This document shows positions 14,342 to 27,869 of a stretch of DNA of 64,000 bases, one piece after another; position 1 is the stretch's first letter; each line of letters opens with the position of its first letter. The notes under the pieces were generated by a model, which had not been told where the DNA came from, did not search any database, and worked only from the letters and a program-made list of their open reading frames with translations. Both the position numbers and the translations under genes were made by a program. Origin of the DNA: Ecdyonurus torrentis (lineage: Eukaryota > Arthropoda > Insecta > Ephemeroptera > Heptageniidae); contig OX439131.1 of assembly GCA_949318235.1 (NCBI GenBank), positions 2,952,309 through 3,016,308 of the forward strand, in the 5' to 3' direction.

Positions 14342-14742
14342 GTAAGTTATTGATCTCACATTATTTATTGGAGATATTGGAAATTAATCAAAATATCAAT
14401 AAACTGGCCTTGTGTAGGAGCAAGATAAAAATATGGCAGTAAATTAGTTTAGTTTCATCTTATAAAATCTTTTATTCATATCACATACAGCAGTAATATA
14501 GACGTAAAAAAAATAAATCATAAAAATAAAAAAAGCTTAAACTTACACTGTATGTTTGTAAAAAATATCAATGAATATTAAGCATAATTTAATAAATTTT
14601 TTTTAATAGCACCTGTATCTATTGTTGCACTATTACTACGTACTATGGTGTAGTATACTGTAATTTCATTTATACTGCTGAATGAGTAAATTCATGGTTA
14701 AAATGATTTATTTTTTATTTAGTATTATTTTTGTGTGAACAG
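14342..14742 (+). other. Short intron of the ADAMTS-like gene
   Basis: A 401-bp AT-rich intron with the consensus donor GTAAGT and an acceptor ending TTTTTGTGTGAACAG. It splits an alanine codon (G|CT, phase 1). No repeat family was recognised inside it. Confidence 0.92.
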
Positions 14743-14888
14743 CTCCCAACCCTTGCGTGCTAAACTGCCGAGCAGTTGGGTTTCGTTTTTACGCCACTCT
14801 CAACCAGAGTGTGGTCGATGGTACCCAATGCAAGACCTCCACTCCTGAGCATCCGGACACCTGGGTCTGCGTACAGGGACAGTGCAAG
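14743..14888 (+). CDS. ADAMTS-like protein, internal exon: cysteine-rich domain
   Basis: The acceptor is GTGTGAACAG before 14743 and the donor is AAG|GTAGGT at 14888; the exon ends in phase 0. The 48 residues begin PNPCVLNCRAVGFRFYATLN and end WVCVQGQCK. The frame PC-LNC-x2-G-FYA, VVDGTQC, VCVxGQCK is the conserved core of the ADAMTS cysteine-rich domain, and all six expected cysteines are visible. NQS is a possible N-glycosylation site. TSTPEHPDTW between DGTQC and VCV is a little longer than the usual loop. In the family the next residues should be a GCDxxLGS-like motif followed by CGVCGGD and the spacer domain; that exon is not recognisable in the remaining 49 kb. Best call: ADAMTS-like (ADAMTSL4/THSD4 group), with papilin or a true ADAMTS as alternatives. 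Confidence 0.93.
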
Positions 14889-16465
14889 GTAGGTCCCCGG
14901 ACACCGGGACACTTAGCATCATGTCATTGCTATCATCGCAATACCTATAGCCACAAGTCTAATATTTGCAGATTCTGATTGTCTATTACTATATCAATTT
15001 CTTTTCATTTTAAAGCGTATTTTGCGTCAGGTATACCATTAAATTTCAGGTTAAATCACCATTGAAATATAAGGTCGAAAATTAATAATTATAACAGACA
15101 GGCTTACAGGTCTACAATTTCAAACTACCGTGAATTTAAACTTTTGTTAACGCGTAAATTTTTAATATTTTTTATTTCTTTAAGTTCGAATGTGCAAAAA
15201 ATCCGGTCATGTTGACGATCAATTTTTTAATTCACCAGGTCGCTATTACTTACAGCTCTCCATGAAGAAACTATGTCCTTCTAATTTCAGTGACAATTTA
15301 GTAGTATGGTTACTTTATAGAGTTAAAAAAAAATCAATAAATAAAAATATTTTTGTAGGCCACTATATGTTGTGGTCAATGTAGTGATGGGTAATGATAT
15401 TGTTAGCATCGTATGTCAACAATTACAGTAATTTTCATTGTTTATTGTTTTTATTTATCAACTAATTATTACTTATGTTTAACAATACATAGACACACAT
15501 GAATCAACTTGAAGAATTTAGGATAACAAAACAAAATTTTTTTTCTATTCCTGCGTATATAAAATCGTGAGAATTTTTACATTTTGTCCCAACTTACATA
15601 TAAACCATATAAGCAATTAACATACTCAACAAAGTCAACAATTGCAATACCACGAAATTTATGTAATGTAATTTATCAAAAATGCGTAAAAAGTTATAGG
15701 AATTCATTGTTAATTTGCATATTATTATTTACACAAAGATTACACATAATAATAATAAAAAAAAAAGAAATATTTGTTGAATGTTTGCTTATTATGCGCG
15801 GTAAATTACAAAAGTACTTGTGTTAAAATCTCATGACAATGAATACAAAAACAAAATTAACTTACAACATCATTAAAATAAATCTTAAAAAGAAAAATAT
15901 TCTTATTGTGATGACGCTGAAGAAGATTCTTTTAGCTTGTACAATAAACCGGTGCCTTTCAACACGAGACGGTTATTCAAATTCTTAACATTTTGAAAAA
16001 ATAAAATAAAAAAATATTACTATATTACCTTTGAGAATGCATGATGTTGTATAATATATATATAGTCAGGATAGGATTATAAAGACAATAATCATGTTTA
16101 TGGATTTAAAACTTGGAGTTATGTTTTTTTTTTATGATTAAGAGTGGTTATTCGACACTTATGGGTTTTCTATGACTTTGTCTAACTGATTGTTCTCCTG
16201 GGGATCACACGAACTCGTTATAATCCACCGTTCTGCCATGCAACAATAGAGATGACAATCACAAAATGTAATATACAACTCAAAGAAATATATTTAAATA
16301 TTGTATGACTGTGATACAGCATCATTGAATGTTAATTTAAAAATTTGTGCTTTTTTTTTTTGTATAGAGAATTATTCTCTGAATCGATTGATGTGTGATT
16401 TTGTAATTTTTTAGTTCATGAAATATTATTAAATTTTGAAAATCGTGATATGAAGTTACAGTTGG

Positions 16466-16487
16466 TAACTTTTGCATGCAAAAGTTA
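16466..16487. repeat. Perfect 22-bp palindrome
   Basis: The half-site is TAACTTTTGCA followed by its exact complement, centred on GCATGC-like sequence with no spacer. It could form a cruciform or a dimeric protein site. No family membership was seen. Confidence 0.7.
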
Positions 16488-17656
16488 TCTACTTTGTCGT
16501 CATGTTGCGATTTTTAAAAATAATTAAAACTACGTAAAAAAAAATACAACATCGCCACATCAATCGAATCTAGACAATGACCATTTTCAGAGTATGCAAA
16601 TCCCCTCTTGTTTTTTCCTTCCTCATTTTTAAAGTATAAAACATTATTTAAACAAAAATTTGAATGTGACAAAGAGAGATTCTCTTCCAATAAAATAGTT
16701 TAATAAAAAATATCAATGAATTTAGAAAATGTGTCGCAGAAGTAAAATAAATTAAGTTTAAAATCGCATGTCCGAAGCCAAGTATAAAGTTTTTAAAATA
16801 AAAAAGTGTAATATGAAGAGCATGTATTGAACATAAATCCTAAGCTATAATAATGACAGCTGCTGTGAAGATCGATATATATATACGAAGTAATAATGAA
16901 AATATATAAGTGTCGATGTAAGTAAAATTGATGTCTATCTATAATACTACGAAGCCGGGGTGACAAATTGCACATTTCTCATCTTATCTCGCGGGCTTGT
17001 ACTCTGTCTCGTGTTTCAAACACTCGGCGAGCAACAGCAAAAAAATATTTCTAATGAAATTGAAGTAAATCTCGATTATTGCAAAATCCGCTGTCCCCGA
17101 CAGTCTTTTTTTTTTTTTTCTTTAATCAGAATTATTGCAGTTTTTTCTCTTCAGCTTTTTTTTTTCTCCAATAACTATATTATTTTTTTCTCCTATAACT
17201 ATATTTTATTACATTTCATAAAAAATACAAAAGATTTGTTAAGTTAAATAATTTAACATTTAAGCTTTCAGAAATGTAATATATGTCACCATTTACACTG
17301 ATTAATAAGTGCAATTACATATGACTAATACCGTACATGCAAATTTCATCAAAATTAATGTGAGATAATTTTACATCTAATATAATATGTCTCATAATAA
17401 GTATAGACGCTTACTATAAAATTAAACTGACAGTTAAAGTAATGGTAAAAAATTAAACTAGAAAACTCTGTTTTTCTCTAATTTCAATCTTAATAAAATA
17501 ACAGTGCGTACATATAGAGATATTAATTATAGAGAATAAAGGTATTATTATTATTATTACTGTTATATTTTATTATAGATATATTTCATCAATTTATTGT
17601 TAATGATATTAAATGATTACCCACATTCACGCTGCACACACGCACACCTAACACGC

Positions 17657-17676
17657 ACACGTGTCTTGACACGTGT
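17657..17676. promoter_or_regulatory. Inverted pair of CACGTG E-boxes
   Basis: ACACGTGTC and GACACGTGT face each other with a TT spacer. Each arm contains the CACGTG core bound by bHLH factors. It follows a purine-pyrimidine alternating ACACGC stretch that could produce it by chance. Confidence 0.3.
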
Positions 17677-19116
17677 ATACATACAACTCTCATCTATCTG
17701 TACATAATACCAACACGCTTCTTAATTGATACATGAACTCAATTATTTTAACATGTTGTGTTAATTACAACTTACGTTTTTCCACATATTAATATTTTGA
17801 TCGATGAGTAGTAATTAAAAAAGAAATCTAATTATAATTTCTGCTACTATCAATATTGAGTTATAGTAATTACATACTCGCGGTAATATTGTTAAACCTA
17901 ACAGCGTTATAGCGCTTTTTTTTTTTTTTTTTTTTTTTTTTTGTAATATGTACAAATATCTGAAATATCCATACAAATAATTAGTCAATAAAAAATACGA
18001 GTTACAAGGTATCGGTTACTAAAAAGTTTTTACTGATTATTATCTCTTCTATGAAGAAAACAAGTATGAAAATTCCAATGTTGGGTTTGTTTGCTTAAAA
18101 AAAAAAAAAAAAAAAAAATACAGCAGCATTAGTGGAACGCTAAAAGTTGGGGTGTGCTCATTTAACTATAAATGTATAACAACAATGTATGAGAGTGGGT
18201 GTGGAACAATGAATATATTAATCAGTCATATATACATTTTACTTTGGTGATACCGCGGTACGTTTGACAATCTTTTTATATTTAGTTCGCGACAATATAC
18301 TTCAATTTAAAACATACACTTATTACGTGGGGCTATTCAATTTGGTCTTCATAATAATAAAAATAATAATGTCGTATATCCTGCAGAGGTTGACTTATAA
18401 CTTTTTTTATGTTATAAATTTTGTATGGTTAAAAGTGATCTTATATAATAATAGGATTTTTTTTTTTTACTTTTTTTTTTTTAATTAAATTTTTTTTTAT
18501 ACAAATACGCACTTCTACAACGGTTTGTCTCAAAAAATTGGACTATATCAGTAAACGAAGATAATAATAAAGAACATAAAATGAAAGAATAATACTGTAG
18601 CTGAGACCAAATAGTGAGAACTAGATTTTTGAATAATAAATATTTCAACTCAATGAAGCCTTTGTGCAGACCTTGAACAGTCAACTGGTTCGATATATTT
18701 TTTTTAAATACTTTTTTAGCTGTTTGAAATTTCAACACTGACTGAAAAACAAACAGATGGACCCGCTGATGTTGAGCGTAAATTAAAAATAGTTTTATAT
18801 ATTATAATAATATTGCATTCTCGGTCACATCACAAAACTATAATAAGCTAGAACATTTGATAGTCAAGATGACAGTACACAGTACATGCAATCAGAATAA
18901 AGAAATGTCTCAGTGAATGACTTGGTAAAAGTTTCGTATTTCAATTCCATGAATGTTGAGTTGAAATATTTATATACCGCCAATACAGCTGGTGAAGTGC
19001 AATGTGTGGTGCTGTTGATTTATTTACTCTTATTGCCAGTGTTATATTTCACGCACTTTTATTATTTATCGAGATGCATCTTCTATATCACATTTACTGA
19101 GAAAAAATATCTCCAT

Positions 19117-19154
<38 letters not shown>

Positions 19155-19490
19155 TTATTGTCTTAAGTTATTTTTCCATCAAAACATCCGGAACTTGGGT
19201 TATAAATATGATTGTTAGTTCATCATCTTGTATAATATTGACCCAAAACATGCTTCACGCCAATAATACTTTTGAATTATTATGTGTAGGGTACATAAAA
19301 AATACCATACAACAAAATTGTAACAATTTTTTAAACAAAATTCTATTGAGCAAACGTATTTCCTTTTTCATTGGGTAGATACTTTTTTAAAGAATTTTTT
19401 CAGAGAATCCAATTATTCTAAAAATAAAGAAAACTATCATCGATTTCTTATTGAACTTTAATTGTTCAAGAATAAACTTGAATGAAACAA

Positions 19491-19494
<4 letters not shown>

Positions 19495-19575
<81 letters not shown>
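19495..19575. repeat. (TA)n microsatellite
   Basis: An 81-bp TA tract with one phase slip near 19528. Confidence 0.97.
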
Positions 19576-19579
<4 letters not shown>

Positions 19580-19727
19580 AATTAAATTGAATAGCAGGCA
19601 CAGGTAAATAAATAAAAATGTTTATTTATTTACTTAATAATGCAAAGTATTGCAGCAGCAGCAGCAGCGTCTTTTGTTTTAAGTTGGGCGTTGCATGAAA
19701 TGAGATATTGTATTATTAACCCTTGCT

Positions 19728-19758
19728 GCCAGCCAGCCAGCCAGCCTGCCTGCCTGCC
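19728..19758. repeat. Tetranucleotide (CCAG)/(CCTG) array
   Basis: CCAG units change into CCTG units, in a local GC-rich patch unlike the surroundings. Confidence 0.85.
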
Positions 19759-19980
19759 CATGTGCGTGCACTGTACACGTGCCTCAGGGCCAGACACCCG
19801 CAATTAATTTAACCTCATCATCGCAGACTTTGTCTCTTCAATCCAAATACTTACAATACATCAGAAATAAGATTTTTACTAAGCTTATATTAATAGGTAA
19901 ATATTTAAAATAATAATATATCACTCTAATAATAAATGCTACCGTTGTAGCGCTATAACCAATCATAGACGGTGTATATA

Positions 19981-20289
19981 GGGTGGTTTCATTCATGTTA
20001 AAGTCGACGTCATAAGTGAGTACTAAATAACATTGGCTGGTATAGGAAAATGGTACATTTTGCCGGTTTAAAAATACTTCGCGATTTTTTTGAGAGCATT
20101 GATGCTGTTAACAGGTTGAATTAGTACCTCAAGTATACCAGAAAAATAATAATAAGCAAAAAAAATCTTATTTCCAAAGAAAATAGCCAAAAACTATGTT
20201 TGCACTATACTGAGCAATGTTATTCATTACTCAAGATGAGCATCGAAAAGCACTCAGAATGACGTCATGCGCACACACCGGTGCGCTCC
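19981..20289 (-). mobile_element. Family 2 MITE, copy C (diverged, minus strand)
   Basis: 309 bp flanked by TA on both sides (19979-19980 and 20290-20291). It shares with copies at 36512 and 51776 the block TTCATGTTAAAGTCGACG, CAATGCTCTCAAAA (reverse complement here), the ATTCAACxTRTT block and TGACGTCAT near the other end. It is diverged at the far terminus. No coding capacity. Confidence 0.8.
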
Positions 20290-21164
20290 TATACCAATTT
20301 TCTATCCTTTAGCATTGTGGAATCATCTTCTTAACATTTTTTAATTTTTTTAAAAAAATCTACTGTGTTAAGACTAAAAACTTAAATCAGTGAGGGACAT
20401 ACACATTTACATATCGGCTATATAAAATGTCAGTTTTTTTTTTTTTTTTTTTTTATTTTTAATCCGGTAAATCTCATTTAAAGTATTATTGACAAATTTA
20501 AGAGATAAAAGTCTATTTTTCCTCATAATTTTCTCAATTTTAAAATAGACAAATTTTATTGTAAAAGACACATTCTACAAAGAAGGGTTACATATTCACG
20601 TAGAAGAGCTGGAGATTATATTATATATAAGCATAATTATTTATTATCCAATATGCTATGTGTATTATCAAAAATTAAAGATCTGTATACAAAAATTAGT
20701 AATTAATATTCCTCTAATTTGTATCCAATGTCTTATCGATATTTTTCTCTTTGTGATCGCCGTTCTTATTGTTAGAGTCGATGGATTGTGATTATTTCTT
20801 ATTCTATTATACAGTATAACCCCCCACAACCCACCCCCACCCCCCCACCCCCTCTCCGTTTCTTCAGTTTAATTCAATTTCTCCATCAAAGGATAAAGAA
20901 ATACTATATTATTACGGAAATTAAAGGCTGAATTTAATTTGCATAAATAATTCTCCCATAAAACATAGTACATGCAGCATAATAATTAGTCAATATTGCG
21001 GGAATTATGTTTTTATGATTAAACGTTTCTGAAATCGAGTCATCATAATTATTTTTGTTTAGTGAATGTAAATGTAAGATTAGAACATAATCTCTCAATG
21101 CACTCAATCAAAATTTTAGTCTCTCTTCACATTTTGATGTAAAAACTAAAAACAGTATGATGTT

Positions 21165-21168
<4 letters not shown>

Positions 21169-21222
<54 letters not shown>
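21169..21222. repeat. (CA)27 microsatellite
   Basis: The only long CA/GT dinucleotide tract seen; nearly all others are AG/CT or AT. Confidence 0.97.
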
Positions 21223-21224
<2 letters not shown>

Positions 21225-22323
21225 GAGGTCTACTCGCACTTCAGAGAGGGGAAAATAATATGTAAATTTTGTCACCACGCGGAGTCGGCTCATCTTGAAT
21301 GATTGACACATGTGGCCACGCCCACTTCTTACTTTGTGTCTCGATGTTGTATGTATGTATTTACAATACAATACTTGTAATCACGGTGGTACTGTACGTA
21401 CTTGAAGTACGTACGTATCAAGTCAATAAGATTGACACATGAGTCACGTAGATGTATGTAAGCACGTCGCATCGTTCTTCGACTTCATTTATCATTCTGT
21501 TTACACGTTAACTGGGCCACTTTTTGCTTTTATATATAGGACAATGCTTCAATGTCTCATTAATTAAATAGTTTCTCCTTAAACGTTGTATGTGTTTTCT
21601 ATAAATTCAGATGTAAAAAAATACAATACATAAATCATACTTTGAGTGGTATTTTAATTAATTTTTCTTTTTGCAAAATTTATAAATTAATTTTTCAAAA
21701 ATAGTTAGAAAAAAAAATTAAATTAATCATTTTTTATATAATAAGCCTGCAGAATAATATAAAAATTGTTTGTTTATCATCGTTAATTTTCAATTCATAT
21801 CTTTTAAGCATCTTATATAACTATATAGCTAAATTTAATAAAAAAGAAGTATTTTGAGATTATTTATTACTTCTATAAATTCAATTTATATAATAAAAAA
21901 ATATATAAAATGTCTTTATTATTTATTTAATATTTAATCTTACACACTTTATATATAGAAAAATAATTAAATTTTAAAATTTTATTGATGTAAGACATAA
22001 ATTTGTTATTATTGTTGATTAGGGCTTATGCGTGGTTGTAGCTTGTTGCTACCGCTATCCAAACGTACAGTACGTCCCACACTAGCACACAACTACTATA
22101 CAAGAACCCACTCACTGTGCTGCATCACCATATACATATAAATTAAATATAAGTATTGAGAAGCACCTATAGCTCTCACCAAATCTATCTTTAGACATTC
22201 TTTTTAATTGGCTTCATGTTGTACAAGTTGATTCAATGTTAGTTAATTCAATTTCAATTACGCGTTTATAATAATTAAGACGTCTTATAAACACCGGATA
22301 AAATAAATCACCAATCAATGTCA

Positions 22324-22427
22324 TGTACACTCCTCCCGAATAAATCTGACCGGTTGCGTTAAAGTTTCCCAATATATAAAACATTTGGAGACACGCTGCG
22401 GTCAGATTTATTCGGGAGGAGTTTACA
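22324..22427. mobile_element. 104-bp element with 29-bp terminal inverted repeats
   Basis: Left end 22324-22352 and right end 22399-22427 are inverted copies with one mismatch. The inner 24 bases are identical, including CTCCTCCCGAATAAATCTGA. The spacer is only 46 bp. This is the architecture of a miniature inverted-repeat element or a long-stem hairpin. No second copy was found in the window. Confidence 0.8.
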
Positions 22428-22464
22428 GAAACAAAAGTAAATACGTAATTTTCCTACTATAGCC

Positions 22465-22810
22465 CGATTTCAAGCAATATTTATGCAATACAATATAATT
22501 TATGCTATACTACATAACAGCTTAATTGAGTATAGCATAAATATTACGTTACAAAATAATTATTTATGCTGTTTCATTTTTGCTGTTCCATAAGCAAAAT
22601 GTTATTATACTATTATATTGATACAATAACATAGTATAAATTACTCAATTTCATATTCCCTTATAGCATAAATTTAGAATTCCGACTGACATATATTTGA
22701 CTTTTATGCTGTGCAGCATATTTATTATTTATTATAGCATAAATTATGTTGTTGTGACAATAAATGTTGCTGAAATTAGGCTGCCATAATTATTACTTAT
22801 TTATTTCTAT
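22465..22810. mobile_element. GCATAA-rich short element or tandem pair
   Basis: Shares ATAAATGTTGCTGAAAT-G and TTATAGCATAAxTTATGTTGTTGTG with the element at 11945-12170. The left half, around 22480-22620, is a further diverged unit. Ends are not sharp. Confidence 0.5.
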
Positions 22811-23511
22811 CTAAGCGCACTTTAAAAAAACATATTTTTTACTAATATTTATTTGTTTTACTTAACCATACATAGTGATGTAGTTTAAAAAGTGATGGTT
22901 CCCATTGAAATATTTACTTATAAATTTATTATATTATTAAGTATATTTGATTTGGGCCTTATCTATTAATAAATAAAGAATTCGAACTTTGATTGATTTA
23001 TCGAAAGGATTAGATCAACTTTTTTGTTTGTATAATTATTTTGGAAAAGAGCAAACAATTTTCCGCTTACTTGTCAGAAAATTATATATACAGTAGACAT
23101 TCAAATTTGTTTGATGATATAGTCAGTGTGTGTGTAAAATTAAAACATAAATAATATTCAGCTGAAATATTTGTGTGTATACAAATTGTCTATCTATAAC
23201 TTTGCAAGTTGCTTTAACAAAATAACAACTTATACAAAGTGTAATAGATTTATTCATTTATAGCATATTTTTAATATTTCAAAACTTTCCAAGCTAATAA
23301 TAAATAATAACGATTATATAGAGGGAGAAAATAAAAATAACGTATATGCGAGACGAGTATATTATAAGTTTAAATTAAATTATATAAAATGAAAATAAAT
23401 CACTTTGTAATTGAAATGCTTACCTGTGGTGGTTTCTCTCGAAATATTACCTTTTTTATACCAATTTTTATTTCTTGTATATCTCAACATAAATTTAATA
23501 AAGCAGGCTGT

Positions 23512-23513
<2 letters not shown>

Positions 23514-23599
<86 letters not shown>
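23514..23599. repeat. (AG)43 microsatellite
   Basis: Perfect AG tract. Confidence 0.97.
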
Positions 23600-23602
<3 letters not shown>

Positions 23603-24172
23603 AAAGTACGATGTATATCTTATATTATATGATGGGAATAAAAAAATGAAAATGACTCAATTTGCTTTCCCATACAGGTTAAGAGATAAATCATCATTAT
23701 ATTATAAAAACCTCAATATTAAAAATATTTACCTCGTGTGTTTTATGTTGAAAAAACTAACATTTAAGTCATTCCCAATTAAAATGCCTGATTTATTTGT
23801 TACGGTCATAAATATACGTACACTGTTGTGTTAACAATGCAATAATGTTTGCTTGTTCTCATTGTTGTCTGTGTTACTTAGTGATTGTTTTTGTAGTCGA
23901 GTTAGTGTGGCTACGTGGGAGATTTTCTTTAAAATTGAAAATAAAATTGCAAATATTTGAGTAGTAAAATGTTTGACCATCGTAGGTTAATTTTTATTTG
24001 TAAAACAATGTTTGTGTATTTAAATAATAATAAATAATAACTAAGCCGTTTCAAATTCTCTATGTCATTCGAAGCTATTCAATGCCACAAATTCAATTTA
24101 ATATAGGGTTATAATTAATTGGTGAAGAATTTTGCAAATTTATATTATGAAAGAAAAAAAAAAGAAAAAAAT

Positions 24173-24176
<4 letters not shown>

Positions 24177-24204
<28 letters not shown>
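24177..24204. repeat. (GA)14 microsatellite
   Basis: Perfect GA tract after an A-rich stretch. Confidence 0.95.
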
Positions 24205-24208
<4 letters not shown>

Positions 24209-25143
24209 AAAAAGATATATTAATGACATTTTATTATGCAAATGATAACTCGACTTTTCATCAATGTCTCTTTTTTTTTGCAGCTACAAATAAAAATAAG
24301 TTTTTGAGGAATTGTATTAAATACATTTTCATATTTATTTTCTTAGAGTTATAAATCATAATTTTAAGCGATTAGTAAACAATCACCTACTATAATATTT
24401 ATATCATACTAACAATATACAATTTGAATTTCTTTGGCGTGTCAAAATAAAATAAAAACATCCAAAAATTGCCCGAATCAACTAAAAAAAAAATAATAAT
24501 AATAATAATAATAATAATTTTTTTTTGAAATGCAATTGTTCATAATTTTATACATCTAAATTTTTATATTTTTGAGAATTATAGATAATGTAATGTTACA
24601 GTATCGTCATCAGCAGTGGCAGCAGGTATATAAGATACTCTACTATGTACTGACAATGTACCTACATAATAATATACTGATGTTATAGCGTAGGTAGAAA
24701 ACAAGACGACACGTGTGTTCTATAAACTCACACTCAATTACACTCTATGTACGTACACCACTCGACACAAATTTGAATATTTATCAACGAGAGAAAAATA
24801 TATAATTCATTCACATAATAATCAGTGGGTGTCTGCCACTCCTTGTTTTATTTATTGAACTATACGTATTTTTTGTATGCGGGAGAATATTTGTTTTTTA
24901 GCACGGTATTATCCCCTCTAGCTACTGAAGATTTTAGCAATAGATTATTTCTGTTTATTTTATTGTTATGATACTCAGCATCTCTTTCAGTCAAATTAAT
25001 CGTATTTATAATATATCGTCTAAGATATAGTGTAGCTATTTTGTTGCTTCAAGTTCAAAAAGTAATGTCAAGGCTTCATATACACTCAGATAACTAAGTA
25101 GTAGAGACTATACAAGTTTAAAACTTACAATCGACTAAAAAAA

Positions 25144-25266
25144 TGTTTTGAGGCTGACTAGCGATTTCGATCATATATCCACTTCCATTTCTACGTACTA
25201 CGCATGCGCAGTACATTAAAACGTACACGAATGTGATCGAAATTGCGTAAAGTCAGCCTCAAAACA
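25144..25266. mobile_element. 123-bp element with terminal inverted repeats
   Basis: TGTTTTGAGGCTGACT at 25144-25159 is matched by AGTCAGCCTCAAAACA at 25251-25266. Inside these, ATTTCGATCA and TGATCGAAAT continue the inversion after a small bulge. The centre holds ACTACGCATGCGCAGT. Non-coding; it may fold into one hairpin. Confidence 0.8.
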
Positions 25267-26951
25267 GTTATTTCTTTATCAGTCGTGTATTGTCTCTAAA
25301 CATTCATATAATATTTCTATACACCAAACTCTAATGCATAGAGAGTATTCCCAAAATTACAAAACGTTCGATACTATGTATTAAAAAAATATTTCAAATG
25401 TTTACTCTCTACCAGAAAAATATTGTAAATTTTTTTAATGTCTGCCACTGAATTCGGCGTGCGTGGGGCCTTATTTGTTAAAATAATGGAATGTTTACTG
25501 AATTGTGCATGAGCAATGTTTACTTTGAAATACGGGTACGCAGAGCATACAATAATGTTTAGGTAGCCATACCATCACTAGTACTCATCATATTTGCATC
25601 GACATCCACCAGTTTAAACATGTAATAAAGGTATACTTTGACGTACAATCAATTCATGTCTCTAAATATTTGTGAGTTGAGAGTAAACAAATTTTTTTTC
25701 TGAGTGTACAATGCATGGGTACAAAAAACTCACATCATACAAACATACACATGTATATAATATGCTCGGTAGATTAACTTCTAAGAATAGCTAGAGAGAA
25801 TATCAAAAATGATTTTCTCTCTCTCTCTCATTAAAGAGAATCAATAAGTTATATACGATGAGTCTTATAAAAATGATAAACAATGTGGTTTGACATTACT
25901 AAGCAAATTTTGCACATAACAACACTGGCGACTGGCTATATACAGCGTGCATCACTCTGGGTCGCTCGCTCGCTCTGTCTATTGAAGTCAGTTAATAATA
26001 AGAGAACTATAGAGATGAAGATCAAAATTATATCTTAAAGACGTCGGTCGGTACGTTGTCGTGTGGTATGTGCTGACATTAATGAGAAGCCTACCCACGA
26101 ACTGATTGATTAATGTACCTGTATATCTCGGCAATATCTATTTACACGGAGAGAAATTTATTTGTAACATATTTTTAACTATTGGAATATCATTATGTAT
26201 TGTATTGATAGAGTATTGTTGTTCATGGTCAATTTATTTTCTTACTATCACATTTTTATGCTACAGCAATTATTATTATTTAATATTTTATACACATCGT
26301 TATTTACTGCAAAATTGTAAAGATTCAATTTTTTTTTTTTTCATGTTGCCTTCTGACAAGTATATCTTTAAATTTGATTTGCAGGCACTGTTAAAAAATT
26401 GCTATTATATTTATTTATTTTCACCTTATCATACTTGTATTTTTTTTTTTTTTTTTTTTTTTTTACGATGAAGTCAAAATAACTATTATATAAGAGAGAG
26501 AAAAACGTGACTTTTGAAAATGTATTCATGATGCTTATTACCGTTTTTTTTTTAAGCTTAAAACATATAAAAGTGTATCCCTCATGTAAATTTCTCGGTC
26601 CTAACTGCATTCAGTAATTTTCTAAAAAAAAAAAAAAACGCTTAAAAATTTATTCCGCAATGCCAAAAAGGATAGAAAACCAGGAGTGGTTTTCCAGCAT
26701 GCTTTTGATTGGTTGCACGTTTCCACCGGTAACAAATATTATAATGCATTAATCTAATGCTCAGTCAGAATTCAGTAATGCTCTGTAGAAAAAAAAAAAA
26801 TAAAAAAAGGATAAAATTTTCAAGCGTATAAATTCTTTACATTTTTAAAGTTTTATTTTACCGTGTAAAGCGGCGCAAAATAATAGAAATAAAATAAACA
26901 TACAGCACAAATAATCCGCAAGATTCATTGTTAAATAAATTGATCGAAATA

Positions 26952-26986
<35 letters not shown>

Positions 26987-27869
26987 TTTGTTGTTTATAT
27001 CTCATAGGAAAACATAAATCGTAAAGTGATTCTAGACTCTAATTAGGACGGAATATATATTTTTATATTGTATACGTTTAACATAAGATAGCTGCGAAAT
27101 ATCGCAGATAAAACCACTTTTTGTTTTGTTAATCCATTTAAATGTCGGCAACAAACGGAATAATGAGATGAGCTCCGAGATATATTCACATTTTTCCACG
27201 ACAGAAGTTTTTATTTTTATATGTTAAATAAACTTTGGTTTTTATATCATTTTATGGTAATATAAAAATTATTTTCATTTGTTATTAGATGATAAAAATT
27301 ACATTTTATTTCTTTGTCTATTATTTATTAGCTATATTTCAAATCCTTATATATTTAAATGATTAAGCTATATCGAAAATTCAAAACAATTAATGTTTAT
27401 GATTATTATTTTCTGGAGCATTTGTTAATTGATATTTTAAAAAAGCTTTACTGCTCTCGTTAGAAGTTTAAATTCAAAAAAATTATACTTCATAGTTTCT
27501 GTGGTTTTGCAGAGGCAAATATCGGGGAGATTGCAGATAACATATTAGGTCTGTTACTGCTTTACTATAATATACCACCCACTTATACTGGAACGAAAAT
27601 TTATTTGAATGTTTTCCTTATTATGTTACATGTTATCCTATATATAAACATTTTTATACATTATTCTCTTTTTAACGTAATATAAAAAAATAAAAGTCTA
27701 TTTTATTTTAAAATTAGTTTTATTGCAATATAATTTAAAATTTGTCAGCTGCCGTGTTTGAAAAGGGTTTATAAATCACGCATATCACCAAGATTTATCT
27801 CACCAATTCAATTTGCCCGCTTTCCCACAGTCTTTTTTTTTATATGTATTATGTGTGTTCGGAATCTTA

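Larger units (their letters stand above)
14889..19980. other. Non-coding region after the last recognised exon
   Basis: No further exon was recognised; this is probably the start of a very long intron. It holds a perfect 22-bp palindrome at 16466-16487, an E-box inverted repeat at 17657-17676, T and A homopolymers (17916-17942, 18097-18118, 19119-19148), a long TA tract (19495-19575), a CAG run (19652-19668) and CCAG/CCTG units (19728-19758). Confidence 0.6.
20292..25143. other. Non-coding stretch with simple repeats and small elements
   Basis: Nothing coding recognised. It contains a CCCACCCC-rich tract near 20820-20860, a CA array, the palindrome GTACGTACT-TGA-AGTACGTAC at 21390-21410, a GCATAA-rich cluster at 22465-22810, a 104-bp inverted-ended element at 22324, GA arrays and an AAT array near 24493-24518. 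Confidence 0.6.

Noticed and set aside
26106..26471. 121-codon open frame, the longest in the window
   Set aside because: Rich in F, I, Y and L and ending in a poly-T phenylalanine run; this is what AT-rich non-coding DNA yields. No motif or splice context.
13960..26740. GATAGGAAA...GATTGGYT segments near 8640, 13965, 26660 and 31310 as a further repeat family
   Set aside because: Shared blocks are too short and differently spaced to support a family by eye.
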